Origin: Microbacterium sp. Root61
GTDB taxonomy: Bacteria; Actinomycetota; Actinomycetes; Actinomycetales; Microbacteriaceae
DNA length: 64,000 bases
Assembly: GCF_001427525.1 (NCBI RefSeq)
Contig: NZ_LMGU01000001.1
Location: forward strand, 901,788 to 965,787
Reading direction: 5' to 3'
Part shown: piece after piece, positions 1 to 7,499 of the stretch
How positions within the stretch are numbered: the stretch's first letter is position 1
Layout: every line of letters begins with the position of its first letter
Program-made: the position numbers and the translations under genes
The notes under the pieces: model-generated
The model's input: the letters and a program-made list of their open reading frames with translations, nothing else
Databases searched by the model: none
Told to the model about the DNA's origin: nothing

Positions 1-1205
1 AAGTAGAACGGCCCGTTCTGTCCGTTCTGCTGACCGTTGCCGTCCTCCGTGTCACCCGTGTCGGGTGCCGCCGACGAGGCGATCTGGATGGAGCGGTTCA
101 GGGCGCTGACGATGCCGGTGGTGACCGTGTTGGACAGTCCCAGCGGCGCGCCGACGGCGATCGTCTGGTCGCCCACGTTGAGCTTGCTGGAGTCGGCGAA
201 CTCGATCGGCGTCAGGCCGGAGGCGTCCTTCAGCTTGATGACGGCGAGGTCGTAGGTCGGGTCGGTGCCGATGATCTCCGCGTCGTAGACACGTCCGTCG
301 GAGGTGGTCACCCGGATGGACGCGTCCGCGGCGGCGCCGTCCAACGTCACCACGTGCGTGTTGGTCACGATGTAGCCGTCGTCGGTCAGGATGACACCCG
401 ACCCGGTTCCGCCGGTGCTGCCGTTGGAGGCCTCGATGGTCACGACGCTCGGGAGCACCTTGGCCGCGATCGCGGTCGTGTTGGTGACCGAGTCGGTGTT
501 GTTGACTGTGATGGTCGAGGGCCCCGCGGCGGGGCCGGAGGCCGAGTTGCTCCACAGGTTGACGCCGGCGTAGGCGCCACCGAGACCGGCGGCACCGCCC
601 ACGAGTGCGGCGGCGACGATCAGTCCGACCACGGCTCCGGCACCGGACTTCTTCTTCGGTGTCGCGGGGGCCTCAGTGGTCACCGACCCGGTGAGCGGCT
701 GCGTGGGCTGGGTCTGGCCCTGCGGACCCATGCCGAAGGCCGAGCCGGTCGCGTACTGCTGAGCGCCGGGCTGCGCGGGGTAGCCCGCGGGCTGCTGGCC
801 GGCGTAGCCACCGTGCTGGCCGGCGTAGCCGGGGTGCTGCGGCCGCGGAGCGCCGTACTGCGGGGCCTGGGGGCCACCGTTGTACGCCGGGTACTGCGGC
901 TGGGCCTGCAGGGGCTGACCAGGCTGCGCCTGGGGCTGACCGGGCTGTGCCTGGCCGGTGGGCGCGGTCTGCGCGGCCTGCCAGCCCGCGGGGGCGACGG
1001 GAGCCTGCGGCGGCACCGGCGGCGGGGTCTGCTGAACCGGTGCGCTGGGGGCGACCGGCTCCGGTGCGGGCGCGGGGGTGGTCTCGGGGGACGCCTCAGC
1101 CGCGGCGGCGGCGGGCGTGGCGTTCTGGACCTCGGATGCCGATTCGGCCTCCGGGGCGGATGCGGCAGTCACGTCGTCGGGACGGTTGCCCTGGATGTCG
1201 CTCAT
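1..1205 (-). CDS. HtrA/DegP-type serine protease, partial (3' end beyond window)
   Basis: Membrane-anchored S1C trypsin-like protease for envelope protein quality control, cut by the left edge so that only about 401 N-terminal residues are present. Residues 1-180 are a disordered, probably cytoplasmic segment rich in Pro, Gln, Ala and Gly. One membrane segment follows (about 185-212), then the protease fold with the catalytic His in TNTHVV (about 283) and Asp in YDLAVIKL (about 318). The catalytic Ser and any PDZ domain would lie outside. The ATG at 1205 has AGGAG 6-10 bases upstream. It diverges from the aminotransferase. The long low-complexity N-terminus is typical of actinobacterial HtrA/PepD proteins. 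The family call is firm; the paralogue is not determinable. Confidence 0.9.
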   Translation of the reverse strand, partial: MSDIQGNRPDDVTAASAPEAESASEVQNATPAAAAAEASPETTPAPAPEPVAPSAPVQQTPPPVPPQAPVAPAGWQAAQTAPTGQAQPGQPQAQPGQPLQAQPQYPAYNGGPQAPQYGAPRPQHPGYAGQHGGYAGQQPAGYPAQPGAQQYATGSAFGMGPQGQTQPTQPLTGSVTTEAPATPKKKSGAGAVVGLIVAAALVGGAAGLGGAYAGVNLWSNSASGPAAGPSTITVNNTDSVTNTTAIAAKVLPSVVTIEASNGSTGGTGSGVILTDDGYIVTNTHVVTLDGAAADASIRVTTSDGRVYDAEIIGTDPTYDLAVIKLKDASGLTPIEFADSSKLNVGDQTIAVGAPLGLSNTVTTGIVSALNRSIQIASSAAPDTGDTEDGNGQQNGQNGPFY

Positions 1206-1292
1206 GTGATGCTCCTCTCTGCCTTGCGATCAACAGACTGCCAACCGATTCTGTGCGTTTCATATGGCGCGAATGGGACTCACCTATGCGAG

Positions 1293-1298
1293 TAGCGT
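1293..1298 (+). promoter_or_regulatory. -10 hexamer TAGCGT, leaderless start of the aminotransferase
   Basis: TAGCGT lies 7 bases before the ATG at 1306 and there is no Shine-Dalgarno sequence, so transcription probably begins at the start codon. No clear -35 is visible. Confidence 0.45.
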
Positions 1299-1305
1299 GA
1301 ACAGG

Positions 1306-2505
1306 ATGCGAGAGATTCCCGGAGCCTGGCGCCGCACCCTGGCCGGCGCCGGCCTGATGGCCGACGACGGTACGACCCGCCCCACCATCTTCGCGGAGAT
1401 GAGCGCATTGGCGGCCGAAACCGGTGCAATCAACCTCGGGCAGGGCTTCCCCGACGAGGACGGCCCCGCGGCGGTGCTCGAAGCGGCGCGTGAAGCGATC
1501 TCCGCCGGAGCCAACCAGTATCCGCCGGGACGCGGCCTCCCGGATCTGCGTGAAGCGATCTCGGAGCACCAGACGCGTTTCTACGGGCTGCATCCCGATC
1601 CTGACACGGAGGTCCTGGTCACCGCCGGCGCGACCGAGGGGCTCGCCGCTGCCCTGCTCGCCCTCATCGATGGTCCCGACGACGAGGTCGTCGTGTTCGA
1701 GCCGTACTACGACTCGTACGCCGCCTGTGTCGCGCTGGCCGGCGGACGTCTGGTGACGGTGCCGCTGCAGTGGCCGGACTTCCAGCCCGACCTCGACGAG
1801 CTCCGCGGCGCGGTCAACGATCGCACCCGCGTCATCCTGGTCAACGATCCGCACAACCCGACCGGCGCAGTCTTCAGCGCCGAGGTGCGCGCGGAGGTCG
1901 TGCGTCTCGCCGAGGAGCACGACGCCATCATCGTCACCGACGAGGTCTACGAGCACCTCGCCTTCGACGGCCCGCACGTGCCGATCGCGACGCTGCCCGG
2001 AGCGTGGGAGCGCACGTTGACGCTCTCCTCCGGCGGCAAGACGTTCTCCACGACCGGCTGGAAGATCGGCTGGGCGACCGGTCCCGCCCCGCTCGTGGAC
2101 GCGGTGCTGGCGGTCAAGCAGTTCCTCACCTACGTGAACGGGGCGCCGTTCCAGCCCGCGACGGCCGTCGGGCTGCGCCTGCCCGACGAGTTCTTCCGGG
2201 GCATCGCCGACACCCTTCGCGCCAAGCGCGATCTGCTCGGCGACGGGCTGCTCCGCGCCGGTTTCGAGGTCTCCACGCCTGCGGGCACCTACTTCACGGT
2301 GGCGGATGCCGCGGCCCTGGGCGCCGAGGACGCCGATGCCTTCTGCCGCGAGCTCCCCGTCCGCGCGGGCGTGGTCGCGATCCCGCTCACCGCGTTCGTC
2401 ACGCCGGAGCACCGCGCGCGCTATCGCACGCTGGTGCGGTTCGCGGCGTGCAAGCGGGTCGACGTGATCGAGGATGCCGCATCCCGTCTCTCCGCACTCC
2501 GGTGA
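1306..2505 (+). CDS. class I/II PLP-dependent aminotransferase
   Basis: Fold-type I aminotransferase of the DapC/kynurenine-glutamine-methionine transaminase (YbdL-like) group, 399 residues from ATG 1306. Visible family marks: INLGQGFPDEDGP near the N-terminus, NDPHNPTG, the PLP-contacting Asp/Tyr in VTDEVYEHL, and the Schiff-base Lys in SSGGKTFSTTGWKIGW. An in-frame ATG at 1264 would add 14 residues, but the TAGCGT hexamer just before 1306 favours the shorter form. It converges with a nitrilase-family hydrolase 12 bases away; transaminase plus omega-amidase pairs act in the glutaminase II route, so that is a candidate role (inference). A separate, better dapC lies at 49.4-50.5 kb, so this gene need not serve lysine synthesis. 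Confidence 0.85.
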   Translation: MREIPGAWRRTLAGAGLMADDGTTRPTIFAEMSALAAETGAINLGQGFPDEDGPAAVLEAAREAISAGANQYPPGRGLPDLREAISEHQTRFYGLHPDPDTEVLVTAGATEGLAAALLALIDGPDDEVVVFEPYYDSYAACVALAGGRLVTVPLQWPDFQPDLDELRGAVNDRTRVILVNDPHNPTGAVFSAEVRAEVVRLAEEHDAIIVTDEVYEHLAFDGPHVPIATLPGAWERTLTLSSGGKTFSTTGWKIGWATGPAPLVDAVLAVKQFLTYVNGAPFQPATAVGLRLPDEFFRGIADTLRAKRDLLGDGLLRAGFEVSTPAGTYFTVADAAALGAEDADAFCRELPVRAGVVAIPLTAFVTPEHRARYRTLVRFAACKRVDVIEDAASRLSALR

Positions 2506-2517
2506 GCGCGGCGCCAC

Positions 2518-3315
2518 TCAGCCGCGCGGCATTACCCCGAACCGCCGCAGCCGCAGCGACGGATTGACCCGCCGCACGCGCTGCACGGCTTCGGCATCGA
2601 GGTGCGCGACGGCGACATCGGTGGCCGTACCGATCGTCGCGATCGCCACTCCCTGAGGATCCACGACCATGGAGTGCCCGACGCCGAGCGGCGGCGGGTG
2701 ATCGGCGCCGGCGACGTACACCGTGTTCTCGATCGCCCGCGCGTGCAGCAGCGTGCGCCAGTGGTCCTCCTTGAGGGGACCCCGGACCCATTCGGCGGCG
2801 ACGAGGATCGCATCCACCTCGGCATCGGCGAGCAGCCGGGCGACTTCGGGGAACCGCAGGTCGTAACACGTCATCAGCCCGAACCGGAGACCGTCCACCT
2901 CGAACGTCTCAGGCGCGGAGATCTCACCGGGTTCGATCCAGTCCGACTCGCGCTGGCCGAACGCGTCGTAGAGGTGGAGCTTGCGATAGCGGGCCCGCAC
3001 TCCCCCGGCATCCACTGCCACCACCGTGTTGCGCACGCGGTGACCGTCGCCACCGCGTTCCAGGAGTCCCGCGACGATCGTGACGTCGTGCTGCCCGGCA
3101 AGGACGGTGAGGGCAGTGACGAACGGGCCGTCGATGGCCTCGGCATGTGCGGCGAGAGTCTCGTCGAATGGATCGATGAAGTAGCTGGAGTACTCCGGGA
3201 ACAGCACGACCCGGGCGCCGCGCTCCACCGCCTTGGTCACCAGCTCGCCGACGACGCGGAGGTTGACGGCCGTGTCGGCCGCGGGGGCGAACTGGGCGAC
3301 GGCGAGGACGGTCAT
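2518..3315 (-). CDS. carbon-nitrogen hydrolase (nitrilase superfamily, omega-amidase-like)
   Basis: Cytoplasmic amidase of 265 residues with the nitrilase triad: Glu in LFPEYSS (about 43), Lys in YRKLHLYD (about 116) and Cys in MTCYDLRFPE (about 150). Length and motifs fit the Nit/omega-amidase branch, which cleaves alpha-keto acid amides or small amides; the substrate cannot be read from sequence. The ATG at 3315 is preceded by GGGAG and overlaps the stop of the upstream membrane protein gene as ATGA, so translation is probably coupled. It is tail-to-tail with the aminotransferase. Confidence 0.88.
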   Translation of the reverse strand: MTVLAVAQFAPAADTAVNLRVVGELVTKAVERGARVVLFPEYSSYFIDPFDETLAAHAEAIDGPFVTALTVLAGQHDVTIVAGLLERGGDGHRVRNTVVAVDAGGVRARYRKLHLYDAFGQRESDWIEPGEISAPETFEVDGLRFGLMTCYDLRFPEVARLLADAEVDAILVAAEWVRGPLKEDHWRTLLHARAIENTVYVAGADHPPPLGVGHSMVVDPQGVAIATIGTATDVAVAHLDAEAVQRVRRVNPSLRLRRFGVMPRG

Positions 3316-3827
3316 GGTTGCTCCCGAAAGGAATGGTGCGCCCGGATGATCGCGGGCACGATCAGCCACAACACGATGATGAGCGCCGCCAGAATGCCGA
3401 CGACGATCCAGGATGCCCCGACATCCAGCACGATGTCGAAGACGAAGGCCACGACGCCGACGATCAGGGCTGCGACCGTGACGAGGGCGATCACCAGCGC
3501 CGCATGCCCGTACGCGACCACCTGCGGTTTTGCCCGCCGACGAAAGAGCACACGGTGCAGGGCGACCGGTGCCAGGGCGATGATGGCGCTCAGCGCGGCG
3601 AGCACCACAAGCGCCAGGTAGAACGTGCGCTGACCCGCGTCCAGCTCGGCGAACGCCGGCTGGAACGCCAGGGCCAGCAGGAAGCCGGTCAGGATCTGCG
3701 TGCCGGTCTGCAGGACCCGCAGCTCCTGCAGAACCTCGTTCCAGTTGCGGTCGGCACGTTCGATCTCGGTCTCGTCGCGCCCGTCGACACGGTCGTCCCC
3801 AGGGTCGGAGTCGCGTCGTGAGGCCAT
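3312..3827 (-). CDS. DUF6328-family four-helix membrane protein
   Basis: Small integral membrane protein of 171 residues. A charged N-terminus (about 1-45) leads into the conserved stretch NWNEVLQELRVLQTGTQI, then four hydrophobic helices. This matches the DUF6328 pattern common in actinobacteria; no biochemical function is known. The start chosen is the ATG at 3827, preceded by GAGGATGAGGGC. Its TGA overlaps the ATG of the hydrolase, giving a two-gene unit. Confidence 0.75.
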   Translation of the reverse strand: MASRRDSDPGDDRVDGRDETEIERADRNWNEVLQELRVLQTGTQILTGFLLALAFQPAFAELDAGQRTFYLALVVLAALSAIIALAPVALHRVLFRRRAKPQVVAYGHAALVIALVTVAALIVGVVAFVFDIVLDVGASWIVVGILAALIIVLWLIVPAIIRAHHSFREQP

Positions 3828-3892
3828 GCCCTCATCCTCGCCCCCGCGCGATACCCGCGGCAAGCCGGGCGCACCGGCCGAGTACCGCGCCC

Positions 3893-3906
3893 CGAGACTG
3901 CAACGG
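3893..3906 (+). repeat. 14-mer shared with the palindromic repeat near 62.8 kb
   Basis: The 14 bases CGAGACTGCAACGG are identical to the left end of the palindromic element at 62804. Here they border the first initiator-tRNA repeat unit. They may be a half-element or chance. Confidence 0.4.
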
Positions 3907-3918
3907 TTCATACGACAC

Positions 3919-3958
3919 AAATGAAGAAGCCCCCAGCAAGCCGGGGGCTTCTTCATTT
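3919..3958 (-). terminator. terminator of the first initiator tRNA gene
   Basis: The left arm at 3919-3934 pairs with 3943-3958, with CCCCC/GGGGG at the apex and a T-rich flank. It lies directly 3' of the tRNA on the minus strand and is nearly symmetric, so it may also stop plus-strand transcription. Confidence 0.8.
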
Positions 3959-3961
3959 TCG

Positions 3962-4035
3962 TTGCGGGGACAGGATTTGAACCTGCGACCTCTGGGTTAT
4001 GAGCCCAGCGAGCTACCGAGCTGCTCCACCCCGCG
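3962..4035 (-). tRNA. tRNA-fMet (CAT), initiator, copy 1
   Basis: A 74-base cloverleaf with anticodon CAT. Two initiator hallmarks are visible: the unpaired C1-A72 at the acceptor end (5' CGCGGGG against CCCCGCA plus discriminator A) and the three G-C pairs of the anticodon stem (GGG/CCC). No CCA is encoded. It is identical in sequence to the copy at 4303-4376. Confidence 0.95.
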
Positions 4036-4046
4036 TCACGTTCATC

Positions 4047-4052
4047 AGTTTA
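4047..4052 (-). promoter_or_regulatory. -10 hexamer TAAACT for tRNA-fMet copy 1
   Basis: TAAACT lies 11 bases upstream of the tRNA 5' end. A TTCGGG about 17 bases further upstream is a weak -35 candidate. Confidence 0.45.
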
Positions 4053-4094
4053 CCCGATCTCCGGCATGCCCCGAACCAGACCTGAGCGACCCCG

Positions 4095-4162
4095 ACGACA
4101 CAAAGGAGAAGGCCCCCAGCAAGCTGGGGGCCTTCTTCTTTTCGTTGCGGGGACAGGATTTG
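4095..4162. repeat. tandem repeat unit 2, eroded: terminator plus 3' fragment of tRNA-fMet
   Basis: This unit retains the ACGACACAAA lead-in, the terminator hairpin and only the last 18 bases of the tRNA (4145-4162, acceptor 3' strand and start of the T stem). From 4163 the sequence is unrelated. It reads as a tRNA copy that lost its body and cannot encode a tRNA. Confidence 0.8.
4106..4142 (-). terminator. orphan terminator hairpin in the eroded tRNA unit
   Basis: GAAGGCCCCCAGC at 4108-4120 pairs perfectly with 4123-4135 and is followed by TTCTTTT on the plus strand. It is almost the same hairpin as in units 1 and 3. It now lies downstream of the second tRNA with no intact tRNA directly attached. 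Confidence 0.65.
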
Positions 4163-4174
4163 GCCACGCCGCCA

Positions 4175-4203
4175 CTCTGCTCGCGGCTGCGCCGCGGGCA
4201 GAG
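4175..4203. other. hairpin in the sequence replacing the lost tRNA body
   Basis: CTCTGCTCGCGGC at 4175-4187 pairs with 4191-4203 around a TGC loop, with one G-T wobble. No T run follows. It lies in the 4163-4237 stretch that is absent from the intact units; function unknown. Confidence 0.4.
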
Positions 4204-4260
4204 CCTCGGGCGGCGCGGGACCCCCTGAAGCAGGTTCACTGCAACGGTTCCTACGACACA

Positions 4261-4300
4261 AAGAAGAAGGCCCCCAGCAAGCTGGGGGCCTTCTTCTTTT
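4261..4300 (-). terminator. terminator of the second initiator tRNA gene
   Basis: AAGAAGAAGGCCCCCAGC at 4261-4278 pairs perfectly with 4281-4298. It is placed immediately 3' of the tRNA on the minus strand. Confidence 0.8.
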
Positions 4301-4302
4301 CG

Positions 4303-4376
4303 TTGCGGGGACAGGATTTGAACCTGCGACCTCTGGGTTATGAGCCCAGCGAGCTACCGAGCTGCTCCACCCCGCG
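4303..4376 (-). tRNA. tRNA-fMet (CAT), initiator, copy 2
   Basis: Identical in all 74 bases to copy 1 at 3962-4035, with the same C1-A72 mismatch, GGG/CCC anticodon stem and no encoded CCA. Each copy has its own -10 and terminator, so the two are probably separate transcription units. Confidence 0.95.
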
Positions 4377-4387
4377 TCACGAGTAAT

Positions 4388-4393
4388 AATCTA
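4388..4393 (-). promoter_or_regulatory. extended -10 TAGATT for tRNA-fMet copy 2
   Basis: TGG-TAGATT on the minus strand is an extended -10 placed 11 bases before the mature tRNA 5' end. It is a better match than the element of copy 1. Confidence 0.5.
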
Positions 4394-4439
4394 CCACGGG
4401 TTCACCGCCCCGTTGGCCGGGCGAGCCCCTCTGAGGCCC

Positions 4440-4919
4440 TCACTCCGGGTCTATCGCCGCACTGACTTCGCTCATGAAACGCGCGATGACCTGGAGTTCA
4501 TCTTCACGGTAGTTCTCTGCAACCCCGCGCATCGCGGCCAGAGTAGCTCCGAAATTCTTGAAGAACTCGCGACGGGAGACGTCGGTGAGCACGACGATGC
4601 GCGACCGCTTGTCGCGGGGGTGAGCCTGCCGCTGAACGTGACCGGATTCGGAGAGTCGATCGAGGAGCTTCGTGGTCGATGCCGTTGATATTCGCAGGTG
4701 GCGCGCGACATCATGAGGACTGACGTCCTGTCCGCGCTGTTCACGCATGATCAGCATGCGCAAGGCGGCGAGATCGGTGGAGTTCATCTCCATGTCCCCC
4801 TTCATGCCGCTGTGCATACGATCCATGGCATCGCTGAAGGCGCGAATGGCTTGGAGGACGCGCATGACTTCCGCATCACGTGGCGTCTGCGGTTGCCATC
4901 GCTCCGATGTCGTGGTCAC
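4440..4919 (-). CDS. MarR-family regulator, probable regulator of the carotenoid operon
   Basis: Winged-helix MarR protein of 159 residues: N-terminal dimerisation helix (about 10-50), a DNA-binding region with LRISTASTTKLLDRL as recognition helix, and the wing containing HPRDKRSRIVVLT, a family signature. It starts at GTG 4919. It diverges from the crt operon with 56 bases between start codons. This is the same arrangement as CrtR of Corynebacterium glutamicum, a MarR repressor reported to respond to geranylgeranyl-PP; the functional equivalence is inference. A TATTAC hexamer at 4938-4943 on the minus strand is its likely -10, so one operator in the shared gap could control both directions. 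Confidence 0.88.
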   Translation of the reverse strand: MTTTSERWQPQTPRDAEVMRVLQAIRAFSDAMDRMHSGMKGDMEMNSTDLAALRMLIMREQRGQDVSPHDVARHLRISTASTTKLLDRLSESGHVQRQAHPRDKRSRIVVLTDVSRREFFKNFGATLAAMRGVAENYREDELQVIARFMSEVSAAIDPE

Positions 4920-4957
4920 GGGCCTTCTTCCGTCATGTAATATCGTCCCACGAGATC

Positions 4958-4972
4958 GCTAGCTAAACTAGC
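4958..4972. promoter_or_regulatory. candidate MarR operator GCTAG-N5-CTAGC over the crt promoter
   Basis: Inverted repeat GCTAG/CTAGC with a 5-base centre, lying in the short gap between the divergent MarR gene and idi. It covers the TAAACT -10 of the crt operon, so binding would block RNA polymerase. No protein-binding data; inferred from position and symmetry. Confidence 0.55.
4964..4969 (+). promoter_or_regulatory. -10 hexamer TAAACT of the crt operon
   Basis: TAAACT lies 6 bases before the ATG at 4976, the spacing expected of a leaderless transcript. An alternative extended -10, TG-TAATAT at 4938-4943, would give a short leader. Confidence 0.5.
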
Positions 4973-4975
4973 AAT

Positions 4976-5539
4976 ATGGAGGAAGCTTTGAGCGACACGG
5001 ATCTGGTCGTCCTCCTCGACGACGAGGGAAGAGAGATCGGCACCGCGCCGAAGAGCAGTGTCCACGGTACCGACACGGCGCTGCATCTCGCATTCTCGTG
5101 CCACGTCGTCAACGACGACGGGGAGGTTCTGGTGACCCGCCGCGCCCTCGGCAAGAAGACGTGGCCCGGGGTCTGGAGCAACTCCTTCTGCGGCCATCCA
5201 CGCCCCGCCGAGCCCGTGCTCCAAGCCGTGCAGCGACGTGCGGACTACGAACTGGGAATATCCCTCACTCGGATAGAGCTCGCGCTGCCACTGTTCCGCT
5301 ACCGCGCCACCGACGCGAGCGGGATCGTCGAGCACGAGATCTGCCCCGTCTACACGGCGCGCGCCGACACCGAGCCGGTGCTGAACCCGCTCGAGGTGAT
5401 CGACGCGCGGTGGGTGCACCCCGGCGCCCTGGCCGCCGCGCTGCGCGCGACGCCCTGGGCCTTCAGCCCCTGGCTCGTCCTCCAAGCTTCGCAACTCCAC
5501 CTGTTCGACACCTCCCTCGAAACCCACCGATCGCCATGA
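4976..5539 (+). CDS. idi: isopentenyl-diphosphate delta-isomerase, type I
   Basis: Nudix-fold isomerase interconverting IPP and DMAPP in the cytoplasm, first gene of the carotenoid operon. Family marks: the metal-binding region LHLAFSCHVVNDDG, active-site Cys in NSFCGHPRP (about 72) and the Glu in EHEICPVYTA. Length 187 residues is normal. Two starts compete: ATG 4976, placed exactly for leaderless initiation, and TTG 4988, which has GGAGG at 4978-4982 five bases upstream. The TGA overlaps the crtE ATG. Having idi inside the crt operon ties precursor balance to pigment synthesis. Confidence 0.93.
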   Translation: MEEALSDTDLVVLLDDEGREIGTAPKSSVHGTDTALHLAFSCHVVNDDGEVLVTRRALGKKTWPGVWSNSFCGHPRPAEPVLQAVQRRADYELGISLTRIELALPLFRYRATDASGIVEHEICPVYTARADTEPVLNPLEVIDARWVHPGALAAALRATPWAFSPWLVLQASQLHLFDTSLETHRSP

Positions 5540-6603
5540 TCGCCCCGACGGTGGAGAGCATCGTGCGAGACGAGATCGACGCCAGCGTGGATGAGGCGAT
5601 TGCCCGCATCCGCCGCCGATGTGAGCCGCTCGGCCCGGGCGCAGCGGCGCTCGCAGAGGCGATCGCGCGGGCGACGGCCGGCGGCAAACGATTCCGCCCC
5701 GCACTGGTCGTCGCCGCGTTCGACGCGTTCGGCGGAGACCGGGAGCGCGCGCCTGCGTTGTACCCGGTGGCAGCCGCGTTCGAGTTGCTGCACACCGCGT
5801 TCGTCGTGCACGACGACGTCATCGACCACGACACGGTCCGCCGCGGCGTACCGAACGTCGCCGGAGAATTCCGTGCCCGCGCTCGCCTGCAGGGCGCACT
5901 GGAGGCGGGCGAGACGCAACTCGGAGACGCCGCCGCGATCCTCGCCGGGGATCTGCTCGTGCACGAAGCCGAGCGCATGTTCGCCGTCGCTCCGGTCGAT
6001 CCGTGGATGCGGCCGGCTCTTCTGGACCTGCTTGATGATGCGGTGTTCACTTCTGTCGCAGGAGAGCTCGCCGATGTCGAGAACTCGATCTCCGCCGAGT
6101 GCGCCACCTCAGAAGCGACCCTGAGTGCCGCTCGGGACAAGACCGCCGTGTACTCGTTCGCGGCGCCGTTGCGCGCGGGAGCCGTCCTCGCGAACGCCCC
6201 GGCAGACTCGATGCCGGTGCTGCAGCGGATCGGCGAGAGGATCGGGCTCGCCTTCCAACTCGTCGACGATCTTGTCGGCGCGTTCGGAACCCGCATCGAG
6301 GCGGGGCGCGAGGAAGGCGCGGATCTGCGAGAAGCCAAGCGCACTCCCCTGGTCGCACTCGCACGGGAGACTGCCGAGTGGGCTCGGGTCAGCGAGGCAC
6401 TCGCGTTGGCCCATACCGGTCCGATCGCCGTCCGCGAGGCACAGCAGTTGCTCGATCGCAGTGGCGCCCGAGATCAGCTGCGCCTGCTCATCGAGGACAC
6501 CCTTTCGCAGGCGGATGCCGACGCCGAGGCATCCGATCTCCCCCTTGCCGTCCGCGACCTGTTGCACTCGCTCACCGCTACGCTCCCGGAGCGTATTCCA
6601 TGA
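5536..6603 (+). CDS. crtE: geranylgeranyl diphosphate synthase
   Basis: Trans-isoprenyl diphosphate synthase, 355 residues, extending DMAPP with IPP to GGPP. GGKRFRPAL is the conserved IPP-binding segment (about 49-57); HDDVIDHD holds the first Asp-rich motif (about 92-99) and LVDDLVGAFG the second (about 255). The ATG at 5536 overlaps the idi stop and its own TGA overlaps the crtB ATG. In an operon with crtB, GGPP for C40 phytoene is the likely product, although chain length is set by residues I have not modelled. No signal peptide. Confidence 0.92.
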   Translation: MIAPTVESIVRDEIDASVDEAIARIRRRCEPLGPGAAALAEAIARATAGGKRFRPALVVAAFDAFGGDRERAPALYPVAAAFELLHTAFVVHDDVIDHDTVRRGVPNVAGEFRARARLQGALEAGETQLGDAAAILAGDLLVHEAERMFAVAPVDPWMRPALLDLLDDAVFTSVAGELADVENSISAECATSEATLSAARDKTAVYSFAAPLRAGAVLANAPADSMPVLQRIGERIGLAFQLVDDLVGAFGTRIEAGREEGADLREAKRTPLVALARETAEWARVSEALALAHTGPIAVREAQQLLDRSGARDQLRLLIEDTLSQADADAEASDLPLAVRDLLHSLTATLPERIP

Positions 6604-7499
6604 GTGACACACCGACCGGTCTGGCGTTGTACAACAAGACGGCGCAGGATGCCGCGGCCGCAGTGATCGCCGCGTATTCGACGTCGTTCGCCCTCGCCTG
6701 CCGGCTCCTGGGGCGGCGTGTGCGCCCCCATGTGCGCAACATCTACGCACTCGTGCGGGTCGCTGACGAGATCGTCGACGGGCCGGCATCGGATGCCGGA
6801 CTCGATGCGGCATCCGAGCGGAAGGTCCTCGACGAGTTGGAGAATGACGTGCTCGCCGCCATCGACAGCGGTTTCAGCGCCAACCTCGTGGTGCATGCGT
6901 TCGCTGTGTCCGCCCGTGAGTGCGGCATCGGTGCTGATCTCGTGAACCCGTTCTTCTCCTCGATGCGGACCGACACCCTCCGGACGGAGCACGACACGGC
7001 ATCCCACAATGCCTACGTGTACGGCTCCGCGGAGGTTGTCGGCCTGATGTGCCTCCAGGCGTTCGTCAATGCCGGCAGGTCGCACCCGGTCGCGCCGGAT
7101 GCGACCCTGGCGGACGGTGCCCGGCGTCTGGGGGCCGCATTCCAGGAGGTGAATTTTCTCCGGGACGAACAGGACGACCGAGCGCGCCTCGGTCGCGACT
7201 ATCTCGACCTCGCCGCGCAGCCCGAGGCGCGCCTCGCGGTGATCGACCGCATCGACGCCGACCTGGCGGCCGCCGCGGCAGCGATCCCACTGCTGCCCGC
7301 CGACTGTCGCCGGGCTGTCACGGCGGCCCATGATCTGTTCGCCGAGCTCTCTCGACGTCTGCGGCGCACCTCAACGGATGGAGCTCGCGTTCGCGTGCCC
7401 GACCACCTGAAGCTCCTCCTGGCGGCACGCGCGTGGGCGGGCTTCGCTCCCACTCGCACGGACGGCCCCGAACCCGCCCGCTCGGAGGTCGTGTCATGA
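6600..7499 (+). CDS. crtB: phytoene synthase
   Basis: Squalene/phytoene synthase fold, 299 residues, condensing two GGPP into 15-cis-phytoene. The conserved YSTSFALACRLL (about 21-32) and both Asp-rich substrate motifs are present: VRVADEIVDG (about 50) and FLRDEQDDRARLGRDYLD (about 180-195). The ATG at 6600 overlaps the crtE stop, and the TGA overlaps crtI. Peripheral membrane association is expected for the family. Confidence 0.94.
   Translation: MSDTPTGLALYNKTAQDAAAAVIAAYSTSFALACRLLGRRVRPHVRNIYALVRVADEIVDGPASDAGLDAASERKVLDELENDVLAAIDSGFSANLVVHAFAVSARECGIGADLVNPFFSSMRTDTLRTEHDTASHNAYVYGSAEVVGLMCLQAFVNAGRSHPVAPDATLADGARRLGAAFQEVNFLRDEQDDRARLGRDYLDLAAQPEARLAVIDRIDADLAAAAAAIPLLPADCRRAVTAAHDLFAELSRRLRRTSTDGARVRVPDHLKLLLAARAWAGFAPTRTDGPEPARSEVVS

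Larger units (their letters stand above)
3897..4040. repeat. tandem repeat unit 1 (terminator plus initiator tRNA)
   Basis: A 144-base unit beginning ACTGCAACGGTTC, containing a strong hairpin and the initiator tRNA. It is nearly identical to unit 3 at 4238-4381; a shortened unit lies between them. The arrangement suggests tandem duplication of a whole tRNA transcription unit. Confidence 0.85.
4238..4381. repeat. tandem repeat unit 3 (terminator plus initiator tRNA)
   Basis: Intact 144-base unit matching unit 1 at 3897-4040, differing mainly in a few hairpin bases. It carries the second initiator tRNA and its terminator. Confidence 0.85.

Noticed and set aside
4145..4162. A third tRNA gene
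   Set aside because: Only the 3' 18 bases match; the D, anticodon and most of the T arm are missing.
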